Position numbers and translations under genes: made by a program
NCBI RefSeq assembly: GCF_003173575.1
Contig: NZ_QGNY01000001.1
Span: 372,001-436,000 of the forward strand
Origin: Pedobacter paludis
Lineage (GTDB): Bacteria; Bacteroidota; Bacteroidia; Sphingobacteriales; Sphingobacteriaceae
Length of the DNA: 64,000 nt
Direction: 5' to 3'
In this document: positions 27,666-36,731 of the stretch, in pieces
How positions within the stretch are numbered: the stretch's first letter is position 1
Layout of the letters: each line of letters starts with the position of its first letter
The notes under the pieces: generated by a model
The model's input: only the letters and a program-made list of their open reading frames with translations
Databases searched by the model: none
What the model was told of the DNA's origin: nothing

Positions 27666-29153
27666 ATGAATATCAAAAAAAAGAGATACTACAAGTCCAA
27701 ACAAAACAATGGACAAAATGCTAAATACGGGAAGAAAACCGCGAGGAAAATAGGAAAATATCAAGTGATAGAAGAGCTTGGAAAAGGAGGGAATGGGGTC
27801 GTATATCAAGTCAGAATAGGCAAGCTTAGTTACGCAATGAAAACATTAAAAGATTTTTCGAAGTCATTTCGCTATGCAAGGTTTCGTGATGAAGTGAAGG
27901 CCCTGAACGATTTGGGTCCGATAGACAATGTTGTCAGCTTGATTGATTATAACCTTCCTATTGAACCAGAAACAAATGATGTTCCCTATTATACCATGCC
28001 CATTGGCGTTCCTTATCTTAAACATATCCAGGGTAAAGACCACGAGTTACTCTTTAAAGATTTTTTAAAAATTGTGAAAGCAGTCGCCACCCTTCACGAT
28101 AAGGAATACACTCACCGTGATATCAAACCGGACAACCTGTTGTGGATCGATGGCAAACCAACTTTATCCGATTTTGGTTTGGTTAGTTTTCCGGATAAAA
28201 GTGCCAAATCTCCACAGAATGAAAAAATTGGTCCCCAATGGACCATAGCACCCGAGATGCAGCGCACATCCTCCACCGCTGAATTTAAAAAAGCTGACGT
28301 TTATTCACTGGCAAAAACCCTGTGGATTCTCATCACCGGTAGCAAATTTGGTTTTGAAGGACAGTATATTCCAAATAGCAATATCTCAATAGACAATTAT
28401 GTCGAGGTGATGATTAATAAACCAACTGTTGCAGGACAATGGTACTATCACTCAACAGTAATCTTAGATAAACTCCTTTCAGAAGCTACCGATAATGATC
28501 CTACAAAAAGACCGACAGCGGAAGAATTCTATAAAATTTTAGAGTTCTGGCTCCAGACCAATGCTAAGTTCGAACAGCGCAATCCCTATGAATGGGAGGA
28601 AGCAATTGATACCATATTTCCGTATGGCATGCCTACTACTTGTGAATGGACGAACAAGGAACAGATTTTTAGTGTTTTAAAACGTTTGGTTGCCTATGAT
28701 AACCTAAATTATTTTTTTTATCCCGATACAGGAGGAGATATGATGGGGACGCTGGAATTAGCGCCCGATCAGCAGACATTCATCATCAATGGAAATAGAC
28801 TCATCTTACCAGAGAAGCTAATCTTTCGAAGTGATAGCGTAAAACGTATCAGCTATTTCAGACTTGTCGTTCAAAATATCGGCGCTGTAACCAATGTTCC
28901 TCAAGGGAGTACCCATGAAGAATATTTAGCGGACGAACAATATCAATATGTTGCACCTTTGTATCAAGAAGGGGTCAACGGACGCCGAGTAAGAAAGTAC
29001 CTAAACGGAACCTTTGTTTTTGTAAACAAGCGCTCCAGGATCAATGATCTACGCGGACCATACCGGCACGGCCTTTATATGGATGGACACACCGGTATCC
29101 ACGATCAAATTCCTGCTGAGGAATACCATCAAATGCTGTGTGACAACTGTTAG
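27666..29153 (+). CDS. Ser/Thr protein kinase (Hanks type) with C-terminal extension
   Basis: 495 residues. A basic N-terminal 30 residues precede a complete kinase domain (about 32-300): glycine loop GKGGNGVVY (39-47), Lys59 in YAMK, Glu76, catalytic loop HRDIKPDNLL with Asp152, and DFG (169-171). All catalytic residues are present, so it should be active. The C-terminal 190 residues are unfamiliar. There is no membrane segment and there are no PASTA repeats, unlike housekeeping bacterial kinases. Cytosolic kinases of this kind act in some phage-abortive systems (for example Stk2). The partner DUF4238/SEC-C protein upstream could be its substrate or sensor; that is inference. Confidence 0.88.
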   Translation: MNIKKKRYYKSKQNNGQNAKYGKKTARKIGKYQVIEELGKGGNGVVYQVRIGKLSYAMKTLKDFSKSFRYARFRDEVKALNDLGPIDNVVSLIDYNLPIEPETNDVPYYTMPIGVPYLKHIQGKDHELLFKDFLKIVKAVATLHDKEYTHRDIKPDNLLWIDGKPTLSDFGLVSFPDKSAKSPQNEKIGPQWTIAPEMQRTSSTAEFKKADVYSLAKTLWILITGSKFGFEGQYIPNSNISIDNYVEVMINKPTVAGQWYYHSTVILDKLLSEATDNDPTKRPTAEEFYKILEFWLQTNAKFEQRNPYEWEEAIDTIFPYGMPTTCEWTNKEQIFSVLKRLVAYDNLNYFFYPDTGGDMMGTLELAPDQQTFIINGNRLILPEKLIFRSDSVKRISYFRLVVQNIGAVTNVPQGSTHEEYLADEQYQYVAPLYQEGVNGRRVRKYLNGTFVFVNKRSRINDLRGPYRHGLYMDGHTGIHDQIPAEEYHQMLCDNC

Positions 29154-29184
29154 GAGCTAATATATAAGATAAAAACATGGGAGC

Positions 29185-31233
29185 CTACATCGATGGTGTC
29201 CGCTTATCTTTTTTAAAAACTTGTTTTCCATTCTTCACCTCCTTTTTCCGGTCTTTCTTCCCCTTGCCCTTCGCCTTGTCCGCTTCATCCTTTTTAGGCA
29301 ACTTCTCCAACTCACTCTTCACCAATTCCCGTACTTCCTTTTTAATCCTTAAATAATTCACTTCCACATCTTCCGCGCTTACCTGCCTAATCTCCGGCAA
29401 ATTCACATAATCAGCCTCTTCTCTTGCAATCCCCTCATGATCGTTTTGCAACTCCGCATGGAACATCTTCTGCGGAATTTTGACTCCAGGACTATCCGCC
29501 ACCAGACCCACAAATTCCCCGGATGATAAAGTCGCAATCTTCGACGCCGGAATCGCATAGTCCATCTGAGTGGACCTAGAAACCGAAGTATCCGAACTGT
29601 TAATACTCAAAGACTGCCTATCCTGCAGAATCTTGCCAAAAGTTTCAGACAACTTTTTCGCACTGTCCCCGCTCACTTGCCCGCAGAGCATATTCGCGCA
29701 AATGCCAGCAATGATCTCTGCCTGTTCAGCCCCATATTCTTTTTTCACCTGCTCAATACTCTGAATCCCCAGTGTACAAGAAATCAAATTACTCCGGCCT
29801 GTAGAAATCGTGGTAATCAAATTCGCCACTAGTGTCGGGTACTCATCAAAGATCAAACTGCATTTGAGCTTATCCTTTTTATTAATCAGCTTCAGCATCC
29901 GGTTTACATACAGCGAAAGCACCGCACCATAGGTGTCAATCTTTTGTGGATTATTGCCCATACAAACCAACTTAGGTTTTTCAGGATTATTGATATCCAG
30001 CGAAAAATCATTGCCCGAGAGCACGTAATACAATTGAGGCGAAGCCAGCCTGGCCAGCGCAATCTTGGCCGAGGCGATCTGTCCCTCCAGCTGCGCTTGC
30101 GCATTATTGCGAAGCGCCGACACAAATGGATTAATCAGCACTTTGACTTCTTCCACGGTTTCCATCACGGTAAACAGTTCCCAATACCCAATCTGCATGA
30201 GCTCAATCGCATGCGGCAAGGTACAATACTTCCCATCCTCATATTTCCGTAAAAACCAGATTACCGCGGTTAAAAAATTAATCGGCGATTCAACAAAGAA
30301 ATCCCCTTGCTTTTTCAGCCAGTCCTTATTCAATCCCATCATAATCGTTCGGCTGGCCTCAGTCGCATCGGTAATGTCCTCCATACCCTCTGGCGCTAAG
30401 GGATTACAGCGATGCGTCCGCGATAAATCCTCGAAATTGATCACATAAAAAGCCGGTTGAACCGCATAATGGCCATGGTAAGCCAGTAATTTATTATAAG
30501 CCATCCGCGTCAAATCATCAAACTTAAAATCATATAGAAACATGCTATAGCCCTTTTTGATCTGCTGATCGATAATGTGGCGGATCACAAAATAGGTTTT
30601 CCCAGCGCCACCGCTTCCGGCAACCAAAATCGACCGAAAAGGATTGATGATGTTAATCCAGCCCGGTCGCGTTGTGTTTTTTAGCTGGTAACGGGTTGGT
30701 AAATTGATGGAATATTCATTCTCCAGCAACCGCTCTTCCTGCGGGAAGGTCTCGTTTTCTGAGTTGAATACATCTGTTGACATCTGGTCTCTGATTAACC
30801 TTGATAACCTCGCACCACCTGTCAGTAGCAATAAATATCCGATTAAAGCCAACAGGATATAAACACCGGTAACCAGCGAAATATCCGTTTTCAGGTAAAA
30901 GGCTAGGTAAGAAAAAACATAACTAATTAAACCCGAAGTCAAATAAACCTTAATACTGTCCTGCCTGGCTTTTTCATCCTTTCGGCCTTTCACGCCGAGT
31001 AAAGAAACCGCTAAAAACAGGAGCGAAGCGAGTTTTGGTTTCAATATACCCTGCATCCAACTCAGTCTAGCCAGGTTCGCTATCATCCGATCGGTAATCC
31101 CAGTCTTTAATCCCCATGCTTCAAAAGCTGAATAACAGCTAAGATAAAAATGCAAAACCAAAATGAAAAGGCTAATCAGCCTGCTAAAGTCTGCGATCTT
31201 GCGCAGTCCCTGAGTATCTTCTCCAGTGTTCAT
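29185..31233 (-). CDS. TraG/TraD-type coupling protein of a mobilization cassette (Bacteroidetes MobC-like)
   Basis: 682 residues. Four N-terminal membrane segments lie within residues 15-150. The ATPase domain has Walker A AGSGGAGKTYF at about 200-210 and Walker B SLIFDEYPTLV around 455. The C-terminus is very Lys-rich. This is a type IV coupling protein: it delivers the relaxase-bound DNA strand to a conjugation channel. No channel genes (traA-Q type) are present here, so transfer would need a helper element. It starts 10 bp after the end of the relaxase gene, so the two form an operon. Confidence 0.9.
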   Translation of the reverse strand: MNTGEDTQGLRKIADFSRLISLFILVLHFYLSCYSAFEAWGLKTGITDRMIANLARLSWMQGILKPKLASLLFLAVSLLGVKGRKDEKARQDSIKVYLTSGLISYVFSYLAFYLKTDISLVTGVYILLALIGYLLLLTGGARLSRLIRDQMSTDVFNSENETFPQEERLLENEYSINLPTRYQLKNTTRPGWINIINPFRSILVAGSGGAGKTYFVIRHIIDQQIKKGYSMFLYDFKFDDLTRMAYNKLLAYHGHYAVQPAFYVINFEDLSRTHRCNPLAPEGMEDITDATEASRTIMMGLNKDWLKKQGDFFVESPINFLTAVIWFLRKYEDGKYCTLPHAIELMQIGYWELFTVMETVEEVKVLINPFVSALRNNAQAQLEGQIASAKIALARLASPQLYYVLSGNDFSLDINNPEKPKLVCMGNNPQKIDTYGAVLSLYVNRMLKLINKKDKLKCSLIFDEYPTLVANLITTISTGRSNLISCTLGIQSIEQVKKEYGAEQAEIIAGICANMLCGQVSGDSAKKLSETFGKILQDRQSLSINSSDTSVSRSTQMDYAIPASKIATLSSGEFVGLVADSPGVKIPQKMFHAELQNDHEGIAREEADYVNLPEIRQVSAEDVEVNYLRIKKEVRELVKSELEKLPKKDEADKAKGKGKKDRKKEVKNGKQVFKKDKRTPSM

Positions 31234-31243
31234 AAATGATAAT

Positions 31244-32470
31244 TTATCTGATAATTTCGTTTGACTGACTTCTGCTTTTACGGCGTTTTTTCCTTCTGAG
31301 ATTATTTAGTGGCTCGTTGTCCGCTTTGGTCAATAGTTCCAGTAAGGGTAAGCTAGTGGGCGAAATGGACCGCTCCAATTCAGCAATCTCTAGCTTGATT
31401 TTCTCCGGCTTACGCAATACCCGGGTAGGTTCATGTCCAAAACGCGCGGTAATGGCCTTTGCACTATAGGCCTTTCCCAATTCACTGCCATTCATCACAA
31501 CTTTAAGTTCATGGTCAATATAGGTCAATCCATAAACCGTTCCCTGATCACTTTTTCGCCAGAGCGGCGAGATGTACTTTTCTCCCAATAAACTTGGAAA
31601 TCTGGGTTCATCGAAGGATGGTTGTCTAACCAGCAGTTCATCCAGCTTTCTTTTTAATGCAGGTTTATGTTCCTGTTTTTTAGCGACATTTTTCAAATAC
31701 CGTTTCTCCAGGTTATTCATCGTTGGCCTTGCATAAATGCTGCTCGCTTTCACCGGTACGCCTCTTGGTAGTCCCATGGCATCCATGGCAAAATACTGCA
31801 ATCCCCTTTTCTCAAACATCTCACTCCCCGGCACCCCGCGCTCGGCATGCACCCCGAAATGGGAAAGGACCGCCTTATATTCCGCAAAGGATCCAAAAGC
31901 GTATTCCCGGCTCACCCTGGAGACAATGTTGCTAATGGCCCGCCTGGTCGGCCGCTCCCCATACACCAGCGGCTTAAGCGCTTCTCTTAAACTGTTTTCC
32001 CTTCCTTCGGCCTTCACCAGATCATATTTAATTTCCAAGGCCTTCCTGGTGGGTTCAGAAAGATTTTTTCCAATGTCATGCAGGCTTATCCTGTTGCCAT
32101 CCCGCTGAATGTTGGTCGAGATGATATGTACGTGCGGATGAGCGCTGTCGTTATGCCGATAAACCAAAAATGGCTGGTCTCCAAAACCGATGCCTTCCAT
32201 GTATCCCGACGCTAGCAACCGAAGTTTATCATTACTTAAGCTATCATCCGCATGAAAGTTTAAACTGATGTGCAGCGTATTGGTTTTTGCCCGGGCATTC
32301 AAATCCGTTAAGTGCCTGAAGCGGCCAAGTTTCTGTTGAACATTCATCCGATCTATTTCCCCTGCAAAACCACTGGCCAGGATCAGCTGCGCATCACCCT
32401 TGTCTACTTTGTTCTCATTATATAGCAAGGCACCGCGAATGGATTTACCCGTTATTATTTTTGCAACCAT
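31244..32470 (-). CDS. relaxase / mobilization nuclease (MobB-like)
   Basis: 408 residues. The relaxase domain is N-terminal, with the metal-binding histidine motif HPHVHII at about residues 109-115 and the upstream LHISLNFHADD block. The tyrosine nucleophile is probably among the first 20 residues (LLYNENK). The C-terminal 200 residues are basic. The enzyme should nick oriT and stay attached to the transferred strand. Its start overlaps the end of the small MobA-like gene by 16 bp, which implies coupled translation. The oriT is expected just upstream of the cassette, at about 32890-32970. Confidence 0.9.
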   Translation of the reverse strand: MVAKIITGKSIRGALLYNENKVDKGDAQLILASGFAGEIDRMNVQQKLGRFRHLTDLNARAKTNTLHISLNFHADDSLSNDKLRLLASGYMEGIGFGDQPFLVYRHNDSAHPHVHIISTNIQRDGNRISLHDIGKNLSEPTRKALEIKYDLVKAEGRENSLREALKPLVYGERPTRRAISNIVSRVSREYAFGSFAEYKAVLSHFGVHAERGVPGSEMFEKRGLQYFAMDAMGLPRGVPVKASSIYARPTMNNLEKRYLKNVAKKQEHKPALKRKLDELLVRQPSFDEPRFPSLLGEKYISPLWRKSDQGTVYGLTYIDHELKVVMNGSELGKAYSAKAITARFGHEPTRVLRKPEKIKLEIAELERSISPTSLPLLELLTKADNEPLNNLRRKKRRKSRSQSNEIIR

Positions 32471-32868
32471 TTTTGCGCGAGTTGGTCCACGATTTTCAGT
32501 AGCAGCGTAACCCTATTATCGACCTCCAGGTAAAGCCCTTCGGTTTTTTTGGTGAAAAAAGCCCGCTCGGCTACGCGCTGCGAGCGGTGAAAGTAATGGG
32601 TCTGCTGGTTGATGTTGACCCCGATCGCCTTTAATTCCTTTCGGATCAACGCCAATTCTTCCATCACGCCATTCATGCTGATATCTTTATGCAGCAGGGT
32701 AATCCGTTCTTTAGAAAGGATCCGTCGCGCCAGCTCACAAATGCTTCGGCAATCGGTCTGTTTTTGCAAACTCATCAACCGCTCATAAACCCGGTCATTC
32801 ACCCGAACGCGGATTAGCTTTCGGAGCTGGTCTTTTTCTGAAAGTTTTGGTCTACTCATTTTATCCAT
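32455..32868 (-). CDS. MobA-like relaxosome accessory protein (ribbon-helix-helix)
   Basis: 137 residues, or 134 from the second ATG at 32859. The N-terminal RKLIRVRVNDRVYERLMSLQ is a typical ribbon-helix-helix DNA-binding strand and helix, followed by a helical region with MEELALIRKELKAIGVNINQ and a C-terminal helix. This is the usual shape of the small protein that binds oriT and recruits the relaxase. It is the first gene of the three-gene cassette and lies directly beside the predicted oriT hairpins. Confidence 0.85.
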   Translation of the reverse strand: MDKMSRPKLSEKDQLRKLIRVRVNDRVYERLMSLQKQTDCRSICELARRILSKERITLLHKDISMNGVMEELALIRKELKAIGVNINQQTHYFHRSQRVAERAFFTKKTEGLYLEVDNRVTLLLKIVDQLAQKWLQK

Positions 32869-32895
32869 CTTTTAAGGCCTGACGAGTTCCGAGTG

Positions 32896-32969
32896 AGGCC
32901 CAAAACTTAAGTTTTGCAAGATGTTTTTGTCTACAAAAGTACATCTTGCTGCACGCCGTACGCGGGCCT
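32896..32969. other. predicted origin of transfer (oriT)
   Basis: Three nested or adjacent inverted repeats are packed immediately upstream of the mobilization genes. They are a 16-bp perfect palindrome (32901-32916, CAAAACTTAAGTTTTG); a long near-perfect hairpin with arms GCAAGATGT (32916-32924) and ACATCTTGC (32941-32949) and inner arms TTTTGT/ACAAAA; and an enclosing AGGCCC/GGGCCT pair (32896-32901 with 32964-32969). The GC-rich flank just right of the hairpin (32950-32970) is where a nick site would be expected. The rest of the gap to 33283 shows nothing clear. Confidence 0.6.
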
Positions 32970-33283
32970 TAACAAGCCGAACTGAAAGCGCTAATGCGTC
33001 CCTGCTAAGGTTAAATAAAAGCCCTCGGTAACTATTAAAAAATTAGGATGTGGACATCGGTTAATCGCATCCTGGCAACCTTGGCTTTACGCAACAAATC
33101 TGCATTCGGTGGTATTCCCGTTCACCCTACTAAGGTTATTTATTTTTCAAGTTCATTAAAAGATCATTGACGATCAGTGCTAAAAACAATATGGCATTTC
33201 CGTAAAGTTTTACAGCCCCTGTACGTTTAAAAAATTAGAAACATGCTGATCAAATCCATTGAAAAAGTGAAAAACACCAAAAA

Positions 33284-33303
33284 AATACTAAATTTTAGGT
33301 ATT
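33284..33303. promoter_or_regulatory. operator-like 20-bp imperfect palindrome before the patatin operon
   Basis: AATACTAAATTTTAGGTATT, whose halves (AATAC.TAAA and TTTAGGTATT) are near reverse complements. The same sequence with one base changed is at 53998-54017 before another operon. It overlaps the -33 region of the predicted promoter, the position expected for a repressor site. Confidence 0.55.
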
Positions 33304-33331
33304 GATTTTTGCTAAAGAATTGATTACTTTG
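33301..33331 (+). promoter_or_regulatory. promoter of the patatin/caspase/STAND operon
   Basis: ATTG (33301-33304) and TTACTTTG (33324-33331), 19 bp apart, approximate the Bacteroidetes -33 and -7 elements. The start would be near 33338, giving a leader of about 87 nt. The -33 element overlaps the end of the operator-like palindrome. Confidence 0.45.
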
Positions 33332-33424
33332 GTTTTACCAATTTCAAGCGCTCGACTCTCCATTAGAACTTGCTGTTCCAAGCTGGCTATAATCACCAGC
33401 ATCTAATAATTAACCTCTATTTCA

Positions 33425-34489
33425 ATGAATTCAAAAAAATTAAATATCCTCTCCCTTGATGGGGGCGGCATAAGGGGCATCATTCCATGCCGAATCATGC
33501 AATTTATAGAAGAACAAACCGGAAAACCCATTTCCAAATTCTTTAATGTCGTTGCCGGAACCTCCACCGGAGGCATCATTACCCTTGGACTGACTGCAGA
33601 AAACGATGAAGGGGAAAATGTCTTTTCTGCAGCGGACATGAAATCATTATACCTAGAACATGGGAGCGAAATTTTCTCCGGCAGAAAGGGCGGGATATTG
33701 AGCAAGATTTCACCCACCTTATTCAACCGGCCTTACGATAACAGCAAAATAGAAGCAATTCTGGAGGAAAGATTTGGCAAACAAATGCTCAGCAATGCCA
33801 AGACGAATGTCATCATCACCACTTACGATATCCAGCGTGGACGACCTTTTTATTTTTCATCCAGGCTTGCCCAAAATAATCCCTCAGAAGATTTTGCGAT
33901 TAAAGACGTCGCCAGATCGACCTCAGCAGCACCAACATTTTTTAAACCTTCTGTACTGGAAACAGAAGCAAATGGCGAAGTTTCTTTCATTGATGGCGGC
34001 GTATTTGCCAATAATCCAGCGATACTCGCTTACAATGAAGCTAAAGAACTATGGAAACTCCAAAGACAAGCCTTAACCCCGGCGACCTTCGCTTCGGGGA
34101 CTAAAGGCTTTGATCCGGTCGTGAGCGCAGATGATGATGATTTTCCTTTTTTCATGCTCTCCATTGGAACCGGTTATACCAAAAGCAGCATCGAAGGTAC
34201 CCAGGCAAGTAAATGGCGGAACAAAGACTGGTTTGAACCATTAATGACCGACATCTTTATGCGTGGTGTTGCCGAAAATACGCACTTTAACATGCAACAC
34301 CTTCTGCCGGATTATCGAAGCGGAGCAAAACGCTACATCCGGCTAGATATGGAACTTCCAGAGCAGGCCGCGGCAATGGATAATGGGAAAGCTGAAAACG
34401 TAAAAAACTTGGAAAAAATCGCCGAAAAGTTCATCGAGGATAACCACGAGCTTTTGATATCGATCTGCAACAGACTCACCACAAATTAA
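33425..34489 (+). CDS. patatin-like phospholipase (CapV/defence type)
   Basis: 354 residues, the single patatin domain. The oxyanion motif DGGGIRG is at 12-18, the nucleophile elbow GTSTGG has Ser47, and the catalytic Asp190 lies in DGGVFANNP. There is no signal peptide, so it should act on the cell's own inner-membrane lipids. Such enzymes are effectors in CBASS and other abortive systems, and this one is followed 1 bp later by a caspase-like protease and then a STAND-type NTPase. No cyclase is nearby, so this is not a normal CBASS operon; the trigger is presumably the NTPase or protease. Confidence 0.92.
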   Translation: MNSKKLNILSLDGGGIRGIIPCRIMQFIEEQTGKPISKFFNVVAGTSTGGIITLGLTAENDEGENVFSAADMKSLYLEHGSEIFSGRKGGILSKISPTLFNRPYDNSKIEAILEERFGKQMLSNAKTNVIITTYDIQRGRPFYFSSRLAQNNPSEDFAIKDVARSTSAAPTFFKPSVLETEANGEVSFIDGGVFANNPAILAYNEAKELWKLQRQALTPATFASGTKGFDPVVSADDDDFPFFMLSIGTGYTKSSIEGTQASKWRNKDWFEPLMTDIFMRGVAENTHFNMQHLLPDYRSGAKRYIRLDMELPEQAAAMDNGKAENVKNLEKIAEKFIEDNHELLISICNRLTTN

Positions 34490-34490
34490 C

Positions 34491-36731
34491 ATGGATTTAA
34501 TTGTTGAAAAAAGCTACGCAGCATTATTCGGCGTAGGACAGCGTGCCGGTGATAGTGAAGGTATGGCCGTCACGAAAAACGATGCGAAGCAGCTCAGCAA
34601 AGCCCTGGTCTCCGCCTGTGACTTTCCGCGAGAAAACATCGCTTTGCTTTCAGACACTAATGCAAGCAAGGTTGGCATTCTTGGTAAACTGGATGAGCTG
34701 ATCGAAAAAACTATCCAAGAAGAGGCTGATCTGACCATTATTTTCTTTTCTGGACATGGGGTGATCATCGGGAACGAAGGCTACCTGATTGCCAATGATA
34801 GCCTAAATGAAAACATCACCGCTACGGCGATCAGCAAAACTGAATTTTCGCTGAAACTTAAAGCGATTAAAACCAGAAAGATGGTCGTTTTTTTGGACTG
34901 CTGTCATGCCGGGATTTTCGCAAAGAGCCACACGCCACTTCGCTCAGCCGATATCGATGTAAGGGGCAGCAACCGGGTGATTATTTGCGCATCACACCAT
35001 GCGCAGTTATCACTCTTGAGCATCCCGGTTAGCCTGTTTAGTTTTGCAATAATCGAAGGGCTTTCCGGAAAGTATCTAAAAGAAAACGATCAGGACATCG
35101 AGCTCTTTTCGCTTGCGATGTACATAAGGGAACGGGTGGCAACTTTATCAGATGCAAAGCAGCAGCCCGAAATCGATCTCATCGATGGCGGATCAACGAG
35201 TAACTTTATCCTGGCCACCCATCCGAGTGGATACAACAGACGTTTTTTTGATGAAGACTTTCAGCTTTGGGAGGCGCATAAAAACCTACTTGATTTGGAT
35301 GCACCAGTCAGGATTGATGAAGCTTACCGCAATAACTTTAATATCAATAATGGGCTTTTCATAAAAAAGCAAGTCGCCAACGTAATTAACAACTACAGTG
35401 GCAGTCAGAACATGACAAATGATGTGCTTTCTATTGCAAATATAACCTCCATTGGCGATACGCATATTAGTTTAAATATCGGTGGAGAGGATGTAAAGAT
35501 TCAAAATTCGCTCCAATCGCTGCAAAGTGAATTAGGCAAGCGCAAAGTTGAGCAGCTGCAAACCGCCAACATCATATACAACATTGGCGCAATCAACCAT
35601 ACCAGTTTTGATATGATTCAGGGACGAAAGGTGTTTAATTTTGAGCTTATTAAAGCAATTATAAATACCCTTTCCGCTCACAATCAAGACATAAAAACCT
35701 TCAGGGGAGCTGCTGAGAAACATTCTTTGGACTGGGAGCGTGCAGACCAAATCCGAAGAGTCGCACTAGGCCATATCGAGAACAGTTTTATCGGAATTAT
35801 TCGTGTACAGCTCCGAAAATTATTTGCCATTGGCTTTGAACCGATGAGTGAGGTGAAGTTGGAAAAATACATAAACCAGTGCAATCAGCTCGTCAACGCG
35901 ATCATTCGACTGTTTAACTTCATACTTATTAAAACTTTATGCGAAGCTGTGCAAAAAAATGCTACCAAGCTTACGCAGGAGGAAATGGCTATTTTAGAGC
36001 CATTTTATAATGCTTTTTTTGAGCGATCTGCCGAAGAAAATTATCTTACATTTAAAGGATTGATCAATATCTGCAGATTACATCAAATCCAACCGGCGAT
36101 GGATGAATTGATGCGTTTTGCGAATGGCAATACCGATAAAGCATTTCATAACCTGGAGCTGCTCAAGCAGAAGGGAGTCCATTCGGACGGCAATGATGCG
36201 CTTTACAAGTTTACTGACTGCGCCAGCGCAGAAGCTTCCATAATTAAGGTATTTGATGGCCTTGGCTTTTTGATTAACTATAAAATGGTTGTGATTAATG
36301 GTGTCGCTTATGAGGAAGCTTACAGACAGCAACAATTTTATGTGCACAAATATTCGGTGCTTGAAACCGATACTTTGCAGAAAGCGAATAAAATAAGCTA
36401 TGAATCAAAGCCTATTCCTTCTAATGCAATAATTATCTATAAAGGAACATATCAGCTTGGAATCAATCTTTTTCCATTTGTTATTGACCTGAATTCTCTA
36501 ACAGAGGAGGAATATCCCAAGCTGTATGTTTTTGTTCACATGGGTGAAGTACAAGATATGTTAACCTACAAGTTTATCGAAGGGGAGCAACTTTATCAAA
36601 TTTCTGGGAGCAAAAGGCAGCGAACGATAAAAGAATTGAATGAAGAAATGACCGATGCGGATAAACGCAAGCTTTACAAACACGACCGGATTTTTGAAAT
36701 TTTTTCCGACGATAAATCAACATTAATCTAG
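34491..36731 (+). CDS. caspase-like (metacaspase-type) peptidase with large C-terminal extension
   Basis: 746 residues. The N-terminal 250 residues form a caspase-like p20-type domain with the catalytic dyad His89 in FFSGHG and Cys138 in LDCCHAG. It begins with ALFGVGQ, close to the start of the family's first strand. After a linker (about 260-400) comes a long helical region of unknown function. No membrane span is evident. Caspase-like proteases occur as effectors in NTPase-centred bacterial conflict systems. Tight spacing (1 bp from the patatin gene, zero from the next) shows one operon. It could cleave the patatin, the beta-propeller partner or host proteins; that is not known. Confidence 0.9.
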   Translation: MDLIVEKSYAALFGVGQRAGDSEGMAVTKNDAKQLSKALVSACDFPRENIALLSDTNASKVGILGKLDELIEKTIQEEADLTIIFFSGHGVIIGNEGYLIANDSLNENITATAISKTEFSLKLKAIKTRKMVVFLDCCHAGIFAKSHTPLRSADIDVRGSNRVIICASHHAQLSLLSIPVSLFSFAIIEGLSGKYLKENDQDIELFSLAMYIRERVATLSDAKQQPEIDLIDGGSTSNFILATHPSGYNRRFFDEDFQLWEAHKNLLDLDAPVRIDEAYRNNFNINNGLFIKKQVANVINNYSGSQNMTNDVLSIANITSIGDTHISLNIGGEDVKIQNSLQSLQSELGKRKVEQLQTANIIYNIGAINHTSFDMIQGRKVFNFELIKAIINTLSAHNQDIKTFRGAAEKHSLDWERADQIRRVALGHIENSFIGIIRVQLRKLFAIGFEPMSEVKLEKYINQCNQLVNAIIRLFNFILIKTLCEAVQKNATKLTQEEMAILEPFYNAFFERSAEENYLTFKGLINICRLHQIQPAMDELMRFANGNTDKAFHNLELLKQKGVHSDGNDALYKFTDCASAEASIIKVFDGLGFLINYKMVVINGVAYEEAYRQQQFYVHKYSVLETDTLQKANKISYESKPIPSNAIIIYKGTYQLGINLFPFVIDLNSLTEEEYPKLYVFVHMGEVQDMLTYKFIEGEQLYQISGSKRQRTIKELNEEMTDADKRKLYKHDRIFEIFSDDKSTLI

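Noticed and set aside
33425..34489. CBASS operon with a CapV effector
   Set aside because: No CD-NTase or Cap2/Cap3 genes are nearby; the partners are caspase-like and STAND proteins.
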